44,954 nt of DNA, from contig JAGRGU010000079.1 in NCBI GenBank assembly GCA_020445335.1, forward strand, positions 5,052-50,005, written 5' to 3'. The translations under genes were made by a program, and so were the position numbers. This stretch comes from Gammaproteobacteria bacterium (GTDB taxonomy: Bacteria; Pseudomonadota; Gammaproteobacteria; Chromatiales; Chromatiaceae). The notes beneath the pieces were generated by a model, which worked only from the letters and a program-made list of their open reading frames with translations, was not told the origin of the DNA and made no database searches. Of this stretch, positions 1 to 7,352 are shown piece by piece (positions within the stretch are counted from its first letter, which is position 1; the number at the start of each line of letters is the position of its first letter).

Positions 1-2
1 CC

Positions 3-416
3 GGGCTGGTGCGCTTCTATTACATAACCGAGGATGGCAAGGAGTACAACAAATCCTTTTCGCAGGAGAATCAGTTTGCAGGAGCCATACAGTATACGTT
101 TCAGCCGGAGCCCGGCAGATTCTACATTCAAGCGCTGGAACCGACACGGGCACTGGCGATCTCCCTGCAAGGACTGAACAGACTCTACCAACACTCTCTG
201 CCGTGGGCGAACTTGGGCCGCCTGCAGATGGAAGCCCTTGCCGTTAAAAAAACCGCTAGAGAAGCCGGTTTCCTGCTGGATTCGGCCGAGCAGCGCTATA
301 GGTCCTTCCTCGAGGAGGAACCTGGGCTTGCACGAAGACTGCCGCTGTATCAAATAGCATCCTTCCTTGGTATTACCGATGTCGCCCTTTCCAGAATCCG
401 CAGACGGATAAAGTAG
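3..416 (+). CDS. Crp/Fnr-like transcriptional regulator, 5' end outside window
   Basis: The reading frame is open from the first bases of the window, so the true start lies upstream; the GTG at 9 is probably internal. What remains is about 135 residues. The N-terminal part looks like the end of a cyclic-nucleotide-binding-type beta barrel (VRFYYITEDGKEY). A long helix follows (about 40-90), then a C-terminal helix-turn-helix ending in LGITDVALSRIRRRIK, the arrangement of small Crp/Fnr-family regulators whose recognition helix reads LSRIR. Such proteins bind DNA as dimers; the effector cannot be told from this fragment. It runs in the same direction as the accessory genes that follow. The family is fairly sure, the target unknown. 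Confidence 0.7.
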   Translation, partial: GLVRFYYITEDGKEYNKSFSQENQFAGAIQYTFQPEPGRFYIQALEPTRALAISLQGLNRLYQHSLPWANLGRLQMEALAVKKTAREAGFLLDSAEQRYRSFLEEEPGLARRLPLYQIASFLGITDVALSRIRRRIK

Positions 417-505
417 TCGTGTTTCTGAACTCAGGTTAAGGAAAACGGTATTTGCAAGGCTTAATCTGAATGCCTGTTCAAAACAGCTTCCTGGAGAATG
501 GGCCG

Positions 506-1237
506 ATGAAACTGAGTGATAACACCATCCTGATAACCGGTGGCGCATCCGGAATCGGGCTGGCTTTTGCCAATTTGCTACATGACAACAACAAGATAAT
601 CGTTTGCGGTAGAGACAAGGCGCGACTGGAAAAATTGAAAAATCGGCTCCCTGAAATCGCGACCTATCAATGTGATCTCGCCAACGAGGCCGATCTAAGC
701 CGATTTGCAGATACGGTTCTTGCTAATCATCCTAGCCTCAACATGCTGATCAATAATGCCGGGATACAGTACAACTACCTTTTTACTGAAGAACAGCCAC
801 ATGCAGGATTCGTGACTGAAGAGGTAAGGGTCAATCTTTTAGCGCCCATTCAGTTGACAGAAAGATTGTTGCCAAACCTGATGCGGCAAGACGATGCTGC
901 CGTCGTGAATATAACATCGGCGTTGGCGATTGCCCCTAAAAAGTGCGCTGCAGTGTATTCCGCGACCAAGTCAGCAATGCGCAGTTTTACCCAGGCGCTG
1001 CGCTACCAGTTGGAAGGTTCCCACGTCGCTGTTTTTGAACTCGTTCCCCCGCTGGTTGACACCGATATGACAACGGGTAGGGGAGACGGAAAGATCACTC
1101 CACAAGCCCTGGCGAGTGAAGCGCTGAAAGCTATCGCATCGGATAAGCATGATGTACTTATAGGAAAAACCAAGATCCTCTATCTGCTCTATCGACTATT
1201 GCCATCTGCCGCATACCGGCTATTGAAGAATTCGTGA
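506..1237 (+). CDS. SDR-family NAD(P)-dependent oxidoreductase
   Basis: Classical short-chain dehydrogenase of about 243 residues with a Rossmann fold. The cofactor motif TGGASGIG is near residue 12, NNAG near 88, and the catalytic YSATK further on, preceded by the serine of NITSAL. The closest style is the DltE-like group of small SDRs; the substrate is unknown. I chose the ATG at 506 because a GGAG lies nine bases upstream and the product begins directly with the expected beta strand; an ATG at 470 would add twelve atypical residues. The SRPBCC lipoprotein gene starts ten bases after the stop, so the two probably share a transcript. Confidence 0.85.
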   Translation: MKLSDNTILITGGASGIGLAFANLLHDNNKIIVCGRDKARLEKLKNRLPEIATYQCDLANEADLSRFADTVLANHPSLNMLINNAGIQYNYLFTEEQPHAGFVTEEVRVNLLAPIQLTERLLPNLMRQDDAAVVNITSALAIAPKKCAAVYSATKSAMRSFTQALRYQLEGSHVAVFELVPPLVDTDMTTGRGDGKITPQALASEALKAIASDKHDVLIGKTKILYLLYRLLPSAAYRLLKNS

Positions 1238-1247
1238 GGGCAGAGTG

Positions 1248-1901
1248 ATGCTGCATACTAGAGCAAGAATGAGGCTTCCAAAAAAAATCAATATTCAAGC
1301 TGCTGCGATTCTTATCACCTCACTGTCGTTCGCTGGCTGTGTTGCCGTTCCAGCGAAAAACATCCATACATCGATCGATATAGATGCGCCAAAAGATAAA
1401 GTCTGGGCCGTTCTGGTTGATAATTCGGCTTACCCGGAGTGGAACCCTTACCACGTCGAAGTAAATGGTAAGATCGCCATCGGCGAAGAACTTGGCGTCG
1501 TGATCAATAAACCGAATGGGGAGACAGTGAAGATCCAGCCGCATGTTATGCGCTTGGAGCGGTTAACCGAACTGACCTGGGGAGGTGGCATCGAAGGGAT
1601 ATTCTTCGGTGAGCATGTTTTTTTACTCTCCTCTATTGATGAGTTCAGAACAAGACTGGTGCATAAAGAACGGTTTTCCGGCATAGCGATTTCCTTTGCT
1701 TCTCTTGATTCAATCGAAAAAGGCTATGATCTTATGAATCAGGCACTTAAGGAGAGGGTGGAAGAATACATGATCGAAGGAGTGCACAACAAGGCGCTGT
1801 CATCGGACAGGTTTTCCGCTGCGCTCCGAACTGGCGGCAGTGCGCGGCGTCAGGCCCGGAACAGCCTGACAAGCGACTGTGATCCCAAGTCAACCTGTTA
1901 G
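1248..1901 (+). CDS. SRPBCC-domain putative lipoprotein with read-through tail
   Basis: The N-terminus is a signal peptide ending in a lipobox (LSFAGC), so a membrane-anchored lipoprotein is likely. Residues about 40-180 read as a SRPBCC (START/polyketide-cyclase-like) ligand-binding domain, with the familiar IDAPKDKVWAVLVD and YPEWNPY segments. The start is taken at ATG 1248, seven bases after GAGGG; ATG 1269 is also possible. The last 35 or so residues (from about 1790) are arginine- and serine-rich and are encoded by an attC-like palindrome, so they are probably not part of the original protein. The ligand is unknown. The upstream SDR is likely co-transcribed. Confidence 0.7.
   Translation: MLHTRARMRLPKKINIQAAAILITSLSFAGCVAVPAKNIHTSIDIDAPKDKVWAVLVDNSAYPEWNPYHVEVNGKIAIGEELGVVINKPNGETVKIQPHVMRLERLTELTWGGGIEGIFFGEHVFLLSSIDEFRTRLVHKERFSGIAISFASLDSIEKGYDLMNQALKERVEEYMIEGVHNKALSSDRFSAALRTGGSARRQARNSLTSDCDPKSTC
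1784..1855 (+). other. attC-like recombination site
   Basis: Left box GCACAAC (1784-1790), then AAGGCGCTGTC, which pairs with GGCAGTGCGC (1836-1845) leaving an unpaired base as in real attC arms. A central hairpin-like TTCCGCTGCGCTCC follows, and the right box GTCAGGC (1849-1855) is one base from GTTAGGC. This is the best attC candidate in the window. It lies inside the end of the preceding reading frame. Confidence 0.55.
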
Positions 1902-1903
1902 GC
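1864..1903 (+). other. Second attC-like box pair or remnant
   Basis: GCCTGAC (1864-1870) pairs six of seven with a perfect right box GTTAGGC (1897-1903). The inner arms pair poorly. It may be the right part of a rearranged attC, or a fusion of two sites, directly following the site that ends at 1855. Confidence 0.3.
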
Positions 1904-1961
1904 ATGTTTTTCGTTCCACATAGTGTTGTCGTGTAGCATGGAACTGAAGGAGGACTCCTAA

Positions 1962-2768
1962 ATGACAGATGAACTTGCAAGCTATTTTTCAGGAGAAAAA
2001 CTGTACGGCGATGACTTCACCATGGAGGAAATAGACAAATGGTTTTCTGATGAAGCCGAAGGGTATGCCAATCTGGGATCCAAAGACAAAGACCACTATT
2101 CCTATGGTTATCATCAACTAAACCGATATCATGGGTATAGATTTCTGGCTGGCAGGCACTTTGACAATGCTTTAGGTATTGGAAGCGCCTACGGTGATGA
2201 ATTCAGGCCGGTGGCAAAAAGCATATCGAAATTAACCATTCTTGATCCTTCGGAAGCGTTTGCGGACACCAAGGAGATATTGGGTGTTTCGTGCTCGTAC
2301 CAGAAGCCAAATCCCAGCGGCGACATGAGTTTTGACAGCAGTTATTACGACCTGATTGTCAGTCTGGGTGTAATGCATCACATCCCTAATGTCAGTCATG
2401 TCCTTGGTGAGTGCAACAGGTGCCTGCGAAAAGGTGGCATCATGCTGTTAAGAGAGCCTATTACTTCAATGGGAGACTGGAGAAAACCAAGAAGTGGTCT
2501 CACCAAACGTGAGCGAGGAATTCCGCTGCATCTCATGGATCAGATTGTCAGGAAAGCAGGATTTACAGTACTGCATCGATCACTATGCGTTTTTTCACCT
2601 ATACCAAAACTTTCAAACAAATTCGGTGTTGCGGCATATAATAATTTTGCGCTAACGGTGGCAGACTCGATTCTCAGCCAGGCGTTCTCTTGGAATATCA
2701 AATACCATAGAACGAATTATTTCGAGAAAGTCGCCCCTTCTTCTGTTTACTACGTCCTGACAAAATAA
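1962..2768 (+). CDS. Class I SAM-dependent methyltransferase
   Basis: 268 residues. The Methyltransf_11-type core is visible: a motif I variant ALGIGSAYGDEF near residue 70, an acidic residue ending the next strand (LTILDPSE), and the post-motif LIVSLGVMHHIPNV near 130, followed by a conserved CLRKGGIMLLREP strand. It therefore probably transfers a methyl group from S-adenosylmethionine to a small molecule or lipid; the substrate cannot be inferred. A strong Shine-Dalgarno (AAGGAGGA) precedes the ATG. It stands alone between attC-like palindromes, as expected for a cassette gene. Confidence 0.8.
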   Translation: MTDELASYFSGEKLYGDDFTMEEIDKWFSDEAEGYANLGSKDKDHYSYGYHQLNRYHGYRFLAGRHFDNALGIGSAYGDEFRPVAKSISKLTILDPSEAFADTKEILGVSCSYQKPNPSGDMSFDSSYYDLIVSLGVMHHIPNVSHVLGECNRCLRKGGIMLLREPITSMGDWRKPRSGLTKRERGIPLHLMDQIVRKAGFTVLHRSLCVFSPIPKLSNKFGVAAYNNFALTVADSILSQAFSWNIKYHRTNYFEKVAPSSVYYVLTK

Positions 2769-2770
2769 AA

Positions 2771-2842
2771 TCCCAGCAAAGCGCTGCTCCGGAAGGCTAT
2801 TCCACTATGCTCCATTAACACCGGTACGCTCGAGCGTTAGAG
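2771..2842 (+). other. attC-like recombination site
   Basis: It begins three bases after the methyltransferase stop. Left box TCCCAGC, inner AAAGCGCTGCTCCGG with CCGG repeated on the right arm (2821-2824), a central TATTCCACTATGCTCC hairpin, and a right box GTTAGAG (2836-2842). It has the same length (72 bases) and general plan as the site at 1784-1855. Both boxes carry substitutions. Confidence 0.45.
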
Positions 2843-2848
2843 GAAAGA

Positions 2849-3355
2849 ATGGCTGCATTATTCGCTTTTAAATGTTCCCAATGTGGTGAAGTGCACGAGG
2901 GCTCTCCCAGTTTCAGCTATCCGGAGCCGGCACCATTCGCTGAACAAAACGATGAAGTCAGAAAGGAAGGGCTTCTGAACTCTGATCTATGCCGCTATAT
3001 AGATGAAGAAGGTCCCCATTTTTTCATTCGTGTTTGCTTGGAAATCCCCATTCAGGGAGTCGAGGAGCCATTTCTTTGGGGGGTATGGGTCTCTCTAAGC
3101 GAAGAAAGCTACCTCAAGTACGTTGAGGATTACGAAAGCCCAAATCCCGATGGATCCTTCTTCGGGTGGTTTTGTAATTACCTGCCGTATTACGCGAGCA
3201 CTTATGCGTTGCCGACGATGGTCCACCCTCAGTCAGGAGGATCCAGGCCATTGATAACACTGGAACAATCGGAGCATGAGCTATGCCAGGATTTTCATCG
3301 TGGCATATCACCGGAAAAAGCACAGGAAATAGCGGAGATAGCCTGGCACCGCTAG
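2849..3355 (+). CDS. DUF2199 family protein
   Basis: 168 residues. The N-terminal CSQCGEVHEG resembles the short zinc-ribbon-like start of DUF2199 proteins, followed by the family-typical stretch where DLCRYIDEEGPHFFIRVCLE leads into PFLWGVWVSLSEESY. The function of the family is not established. The start ATG at 2849 follows GAGGAAAG. The stop codon lies at the border of an IS110 remnant on the other strand, so the last residues could have been altered by the insertion. Family assignment is good, function unknown. Confidence 0.8.
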   Translation: MAALFAFKCSQCGEVHEGSPSFSYPEPAPFAEQNDEVRKEGLLNSDLCRYIDEEGPHFFIRVCLEIPIQGVEEPFLWGVWVSLSEESYLKYVEDYESPNPDGSFFGWFCNYLPYYASTYALPTMVHPQSGGSRPLITLEQSEHELCQDFHRGISPEKAQEIAEIAWHR

Positions 3356-3737
3356 CGAGCGATCTGCTTGTCGACAGGCATGCCGAATCCAGGAAGGTCC
3401 GCCGGCAGGGTATTGACGACCCGTATGTCGGCACCCGGTACGGAGATCAGAAAATCGCGTCTGTCCCGGCGCTCATCAATCCATTCGACCGGCGCGGCGA
3501 TTTGCCGGTCTGGCTTGTCGATCCGGGGAGGGATTTGGCGTATGTGAGGACGGAAGCCTGTGGCCTGGACGACGACCCTTTCGACTGTATAGCCAGAGTG
3601 GCGATCGATAGTGTACCGGCGCCAGCTGCATCATTCAGGGCGCTGAAATGGGCCCCGGACTCGTAGACGACCGCATCCAGTTGAGTTTTGCCGACATCGA
3701 TGCCGACGTGCCCGGATCTCTCTTTACTCTCAGGCAT
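3350..3737 (-). pseudogene. IS110-family transposase remnant
   Basis: On the minus strand the sequence from 3737 reads HVGIDVGKTQLDAVV, the DEDD-type N-terminus of IS110-family transposases with its first catalytic Asp. The frame is then lost. In another minus frame nearer 3350, FLISVPGADIRVVNTLPADL and GMPVDKQIAR resemble the C-terminal Transposase_20 segment. The middle of the gene (the remaining acidic residues) is missing, so the element has an internal deletion plus frame changes and is inactive. Members of the IS110/IS1111 family are known that target integron attC sites, which fits its position in a gap between two cassette-like genes. Confidence 0.75.
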
Positions 3738-3844
3738 TGTTCAAAGACCTCGCCCCTGCTAAATTCTGGCTCTTGGGCCCATTCGACTGCTGGAGATGAA
3801 TAGTTAATCCAGGAAGCGCTAAACACTCCTGAACGGTCTCAGAC

Positions 3845-4141
3845 TTGCTGGAGCCGAGGCTCAATCAGGCTGCTGAATGGATAACCTGGTGCTGCAGGTT
3901 ACGGACCCACACCACTCCAAAAGGTTTTTTCTATGTGGATCGAAAAAAGGGTGATTACAAGATAGCGACCACTACAGAGGTGGATCGCCATTTATCGCTC
4001 GTTCTGAATGAAGGTCAAAGCAGATATGTACGACTCAATATCGGTATAGGCTTTTTCGTCGGTCATGTCTATCCAGAGTTGGTTGATGACGAGGTGGGTA
4101 TGAAAGAGATCCAGGAGTGTAGTTACACCGGATTACCCTAG
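3845..4141 (+). CDS. Hypothetical fragment, possibly a decayed gene
   Basis: A 98-residue open frame. The first 25 residues (MLEPRLNQAAEWITW) look random, but from GFFYVDRKKGDYK onward the composition is protein-like and reads as one continuous beta-rich piece. No family is recognised. It lies just past the IS110 remnant and before an attC-like hairpin, so it may be the 3' part of a cassette gene whose start was lost when the IS inserted and decayed. The 107 bases between 3738 and 3844 hold no gene that I can see and probably include the IS end. Confidence 0.35.
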   Translation: MLEPRLNQAAEWITWCCRLRTHTTPKGFFYVDRKKGDYKIATTTEVDRHLSLVLNEGQSRYVRLNIGIGFFVGHVYPELVDDEVGMKEIQECSYTGLP

Positions 4142-4145
4142 AGCA

Positions 4146-4204
4146 GACATAATAAGCAGTTGCATCGGATTCTGAAAAGCGCTCCGCTTGGCATACTGTT
4201 GGCC
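4146..4204 (+). other. attC-like recombination site
   Basis: The left inner arm AAGCAGTTGC (4154-4163) pairs with GCATACTGTT (4191-4200), each side with an unpaired base. The central hairpin AAGCG-CTC-CGCTT (4177-4189) is perfect. The right box is GTTGGCC (4198-4204). The left R-type box is poor. Confidence 0.4.
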
Positions 4205-4292
4205 ACCAAAGACACGGGGAATATGATGTTCCAAAATTATTGGCACGCCGGAACTTCGCGATGTCAATATCACTATTTTCGAGGTAAGCGAT

Positions 4293-4787
4293 ATGCCGGA
4301 AAGATGGTTGCAAATCAAAGGCGATCCTTCGATACGAGCGCAGTTGTTTCAGCAACAACGGGTCGAAAGTCTATTCGATACCGAGATTGACCGCATACAC
4401 GAGATTGTACATACGCTCCTGAACAACAAAGGAGTGTTTCATACCAAGATTCACTACTCATCCAGCCAGCTGACGTGTTGGTTTGCCAAAGACCCTTTCG
4501 TGTACGAAAAATATGTGCGTGAGGAAGTTCTCGCGGATGGATTTCTCGACCGTTTTGTGGATACCGATCATGCGGGTAGAAAATCCCTACTTGGCGGCAA
4601 CGAACTTTCCATAGTCTTAAAGGAGTTCAAGCGACTGAGAATAAGCGACGAAACGATATACCTGCGAAACGGAGCGATAAACCTGATCAATGGAATGATT
4701 AACATGTCATTTTCCTGTGACGGCACGCATTATATCGATCACAAGACATTCTTCAGCAGGCTCGAAAACTTTGAGACCGCAGACTGA
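4293..4787 (+). CDS. Hypothetical protein, possibly 5'-truncated
   Basis: 164 residues, soluble, mixed alpha/beta, no family recognised. The ATG at 4293 lacks a clear Shine-Dalgarno. The same frame continues upstream to a TGA at 4224 and that extension also looks coding (SKIIGTPELRDVNITIFEVSD), yet it contains no ATG, GTG or TTG. Either the original start was lost or replaced, or a rare start codon is used. It is flanked by attC-like palindromes on both sides. Confidence 0.55.
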   Translation: MPERWLQIKGDPSIRAQLFQQQRVESLFDTEIDRIHEIVHTLLNNKGVFHTKIHYSSSQLTCWFAKDPFVYEKYVREEVLADGFLDRFVDTDHAGRKSLLGGNELSIVLKEFKRLRISDETIYLRNGAINLINGMINMSFSCDGTHYIDHKTFFSRLENFETAD

Positions 4788-4793
4788 TAAAAA

Positions 4794-4838
4794 AATCAAG
4801 CTGAGTTCCTTTGTCGGCAGCAGACTCCGACGTTGATG
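4794..4838 (+). other. Short attC-like palindrome
   Basis: AATCAAG (4794-4800) against GTTGATG (4832-4838) pairs five of seven. The inner arm GAGT (4803-4806) pairs with ACTC (4824-4827). The site is only 45 bases long and weak alone, but it sits exactly between two cassette-like genes. Confidence 0.3.
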
Positions 4839-4848
4839 CAGAAAAGCG

Positions 4849-5286
4849 ATGAACTACCTGGGCAATTTCATACTGGCGGCAATCGTTCTTGTCTCGATTA
4901 CCATGCTAGGCGTACTGGTAGCCCATTGGTTGTTTCGACTACTGTACGTCGGTCGGGAATATAAGGGCATCACCATTGCGGAAGATGTATTCATACTGCT
5001 GTTCACGATCCCCTCGGGAGCGGCAGCAGGGTATATCGCAATGATTCTGCCAATCGGCTTGTCGTTGTTGATTTCGACCGGGATACTCATTTGGTTCGGT
5101 GAATGGCCCAAAGATGAACCACTATTCTCGATGAATGAATTGGCAATTTTCGACTGGCCCAAAAAGCCAGGGCAATGGTGGAATTGGATCGCTCTCATGG
5201 GTTTGTGGCTAGGGCCAGTGATAGCTGTTTCCTCTTTTCGGCGGGGAAAGGCGAAGCGAAGAAATAGCTCAGGTGGGGGGTGTTAA
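4849..5286 (+). CDS. Small integral membrane protein
   Basis: 145 residues with about four predicted membrane helices (roughly 7-33, 48-62, 63-84 and 111-129). A basic C-terminal tail (RRGKAKRRN) should be cytoplasmic by the positive-inside rule. No family is recognised, and there are no obvious catalytic motifs. The ATG at 4849 directly follows an attC-like palindrome, and another attC-like hairpin overlaps the stop codon, an arrangement common in integron cassettes. Confidence 0.6.
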   Translation: MNYLGNFILAAIVLVSITMLGVLVAHWLFRLLYVGREYKGITIAEDVFILLFTIPSGAAAGYIAMILPIGLSLLISTGILIWFGEWPKDEPLFSMNELAIFDWPKKPGQWWNWIALMGLWLGPVIAVSSFRRGKAKRRNSSGGGC

Positions 5287-5355
5287 CAGTACGGTCAAAC
5301 CGTTCGCCGCGCCCACTCTGATGCTTCGCGCCATTGCTGCTCCAAGCCGGTAAGC
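5281..5355 (+). other. attC-like recombination site
   Basis: TGTTAAC (5281-5287), overlapping the preceding stop codon, pairs five of seven with GGTAAGC (5349-5355). A GCTTCGCGCC element lies in the centre. Inner arms are weak. Confidence 0.3.
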
Positions 5356-5389
5356 AAGGTCTTTTATGTGAAATTTAGGGAATGGATAT

Positions 5390-5761
5390 ATGAATCATAT
5401 AGAGTATCTCAGGATATATACCGATGAGGTTGATTGCTCCCATTTCGAAGAAGTTAAAATCGGCCTTGATTCAACGAATTATGCTCCTCCTGCACCAAAC
5501 CTGAATACATCCGAAGCAGGGGAGGCAAATAAGTATGTGTTCCTGGATTTGCCTGTTGATTGGTATGGGGATTGGCATCCAACACCCGTAAGGCAATGGC
5601 TTGCATTGATGTCGGGCGAATGTGAGTTTGAAGCTGGTGATGGGGAAAAAAGAGTAAGGAAGGCCGGCGATATTGTTTTACTTGATGATACATCGGGCAA
5701 AGGGCATCAAACCAAAGTAGTTGGAAACACATCGGTACGAATATTGGCCGTACATTTTTAG
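5390..5761 (+). CDS. Cupin-domain protein
   Basis: 123 residues. The C-terminal 60 residues form a recognisable single-domain cupin: HPTPVRQWLALMSGECEFE, then GDGEKRVRKAGDIVLLDD, then GKGHQTKVVG, the usual strand order with a late histidine. The full metal-binding set (HxH and Glu) is incomplete, so metal binding and enzymatic activity are uncertain. It may be a small-molecule binding or isomerase-like cupin. It stands alone between attC-like sites. The stretch 5287-5389 upstream holds the palindrome and nothing else that I recognise. Confidence 0.7.
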   Translation: MNHIEYLRIYTDEVDCSHFEEVKIGLDSTNYAPPAPNLNTSEAGEANKYVFLDLPVDWYGDWHPTPVRQWLALMSGECEFEAGDGEKRVRKAGDIVLLDDTSGKGHQTKVVGNTSVRILAVHF

Positions 5762-5780
5762 CGGTAATTCATATTCCACA

Positions 5781-5843
5781 TATCACAGCCTTGGGCTGCC
5801 GGACTCAGCGCCAGGTGCTTCGCCGTTGCAGAGGGCGCTAGGC
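5781..5843 (+). other. attC-like recombination site
   Basis: The right box GCTAGGC (5837-5843) is one base from GTTAGGC, and its context GGGCGCTAGGCAG is typical. The inner arm CTGC (5796-5799) pairs with GCAG (5828-5831), with a central GGTGCTTCGCC hairpin. The left box is not well conserved. Confidence 0.45.
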
Positions 5844-5851
5844 AGAAAAAT

Positions 5852-6643
5852 ATGGATAGTAAAACAACAGACCGGGTCTTTCTCTCTTATGCTCGTGAGG
5901 ATTCCGGTTTCAGTTTGGCACTTGCAAATGAAATTAAGCAAAAGGGCGTCAACATCTGGGTTGACCAGTGGGACATTGCAGCGGGAGCCGATTGGGATCA
6001 ATCAATCGATGAGGCGCTGTATTCCTGCGACACACTTGTATTAGTGCTGTCTCCGGATTCGGTTGCGTCTTCGGAAGTGCGTTCCGAACTACGTGTGGCG
6101 CTCAGCGAGAAGAAGACCATTATTCCTGTATTGTATCGAGAGTGCCGCAAACCTAGACAGTTGCTCCTGATTCAACACGTTGACTTCACAAAGGGAGATC
6201 CCGCTGATGCAACCGCGATAGGCCAACTGTTAGGGGTCATCGACGCGGTAATCGAAGCGGATTCAACTGCAGAGGATTCTGTCGAACAGGTTCACCCTTC
6301 AACGGAGAAGGTTTCTGTGGAGGCCCCATCCCCAAGGACAACCGACAGCAAGTCGAATACGATAGTCAAGCAGTTCAAAAATGTGATGCACTGGAAGGAT
6401 TTTCTTGGCTTCAATCAAGCTGTAGGAACGTTCACCGTCTACAATGACAGGTTCGAGTTCCGCAGCTCGAAGCGGAGCTTCGATATCTATTTCTCAAATA
6501 TTCTCAAGATTTCGGAAGGGTCCGTGACGCTTTCCATACGAACTGCCGAGAAAACCATACAATTCAGCAGTGATACATTTACCGATCTCAGTATGAGCTC
6601 CATATCGGAAGAACTTCAATCGTACATGGGAACGTCGAGTTGA
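5852..6643 (+). CDS. TIR-domain protein with C-terminal PH/GRAM-like domain
   Basis: 263 residues. Residues about 8-125 are a bacterial TIR domain: VFLSYAREDSGF at the start, GVNIWVDQWDIAAGADW, then LVLVLSPDSVASSEVRSEL. E79 in RSEL is at the position of the catalytic glutamate of TIR NADases. A low-complexity linker (about 130-175) leads to a C-terminal beta-rich domain (WKDFLGFNQAVGTFTVYNDRFEF) that resembles a PH or GRAM fold. Bacterial TIR proteins often act in phage defence by degrading NAD+ or making cyclic ADP-ribose signals; here that is inference. There is no partner gene such as Argonaute or a SIR2-like effector, so any trigger would have to be sensed by the C-terminal domain. Confidence 0.75.
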   Translation: MDSKTTDRVFLSYAREDSGFSLALANEIKQKGVNIWVDQWDIAAGADWDQSIDEALYSCDTLVLVLSPDSVASSEVRSELRVALSEKKTIIPVLYRECRKPRQLLLIQHVDFTKGDPADATAIGQLLGVIDAVIEADSTAEDSVEQVHPSTEKVSVEAPSPRTTDSKSNTIVKQFKNVMHWKDFLGFNQAVGTFTVYNDRFEFRSSKRSFDIYFSNILKISEGSVTLSIRTAEKTIQFSSDTFTDLSMSSISEELQSYMGTSS

Positions 6644-6689
6644 CAACTCATTCGCTATCGTCTGGTCATCGGTTGGCACGGAGTTAATT
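6641..6689 (+). other. Weak attC-like palindrome
   Basis: AACTC (6645-6649) pairs with GAGTT (6681-6685), and the right box reads GTTAATT. It overlaps the stop codon of the TIR gene. The inner arms do not pair convincingly, so it is listed mainly for its position. Confidence 0.22.
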
Positions 6690-6719
6690 GCCTCTAATCA
6701 GTTACATACGCGGGGGAGT

Positions 6720-7352
6720 ATGAACCTGGAGTCGATATCTGAGAAAGTTGGAGTTTTCTCGATAGTGTTACTCGGCTCGATACTTCTGAGCGCTTGTTCT
6801 ACAACTTTTGAGCTACCTAAGCAGACGAAGGAGATGGAAGCAGTTTACTTACTGAAATACTCCACCTGGGGGCATCACTCTCTGGCTTTTTATCACAATC
6901 AGATGCTGACCGAATATACTTACGGGGATTGGGAGCTGTTTGCATTGAACAGACGCGATGCATGGACCGCCTGGAAAAACATGACCTTTTTGACTCAGGG
7001 GGCTTTAGGCAGAAAGTCTATTTTTCTGAAATCAGGAGACTCGATCTGCGAGCGATTTATCGGCTGTGAATCAGTGGCCCAGTTTCTTGCCCCTGCAGAA
7101 AAGGTGAGGTTATTGGAGCAAAAATTACAAAAAGACTATCTCCTCAATATTGAAACAGAGGTGTTCAACTCCAAGGAAGGAGTATTTTTCGTCAAGCATG
7201 AAGTTCCCTATTGGGGATTCCATAACTGTAATCATCAATTGGTTGAGTGGTTGGAGTTTCTTGGGGCAAAAGTATCCGGCAGGGTCCTTTACGACCCTCG
7301 GCTGATTGAGGGTATGGTGCCAAAACAGAAGTCGATTACAGTACTTCCTTGA
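6720..7352 (+). CDS. DUF2459-like lipoprotein (permuted papain-like fold)
   Basis: 210 residues. A signal peptide ends in the lipobox LLSAC (Cys26), so it is probably lipid-anchored. Two segments match the circularly permuted NlpC/P60-like fold seen in DUF2459 proteins: STWGHHSLAF with histidines 52/53, and GFHNCNHQLVEWLEFLGAKV with Cys170, corresponding to the family's NTCNTW..RALRAAGLPV region. TEYTYGDWELF resembles the family's GWGD..FY. A thiol hydrolase activity is possible but unproven. It is preceded by GGGGGAGT close to the ATG. Confidence 0.55.
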   Translation: MNLESISEKVGVFSIVLLGSILLSACSTTFELPKQTKEMEAVYLLKYSTWGHHSLAFYHNQMLTEYTYGDWELFALNRRDAWTAWKNMTFLTQGALGRKSIFLKSGDSICERFIGCESVAQFLAPAEKVRLLEQKLQKDYLLNIETEVFNSKEGVFFVKHEVPYWGFHNCNHQLVEWLEFLGAKVSGRVLYDPRLIEGMVPKQKSITVLP

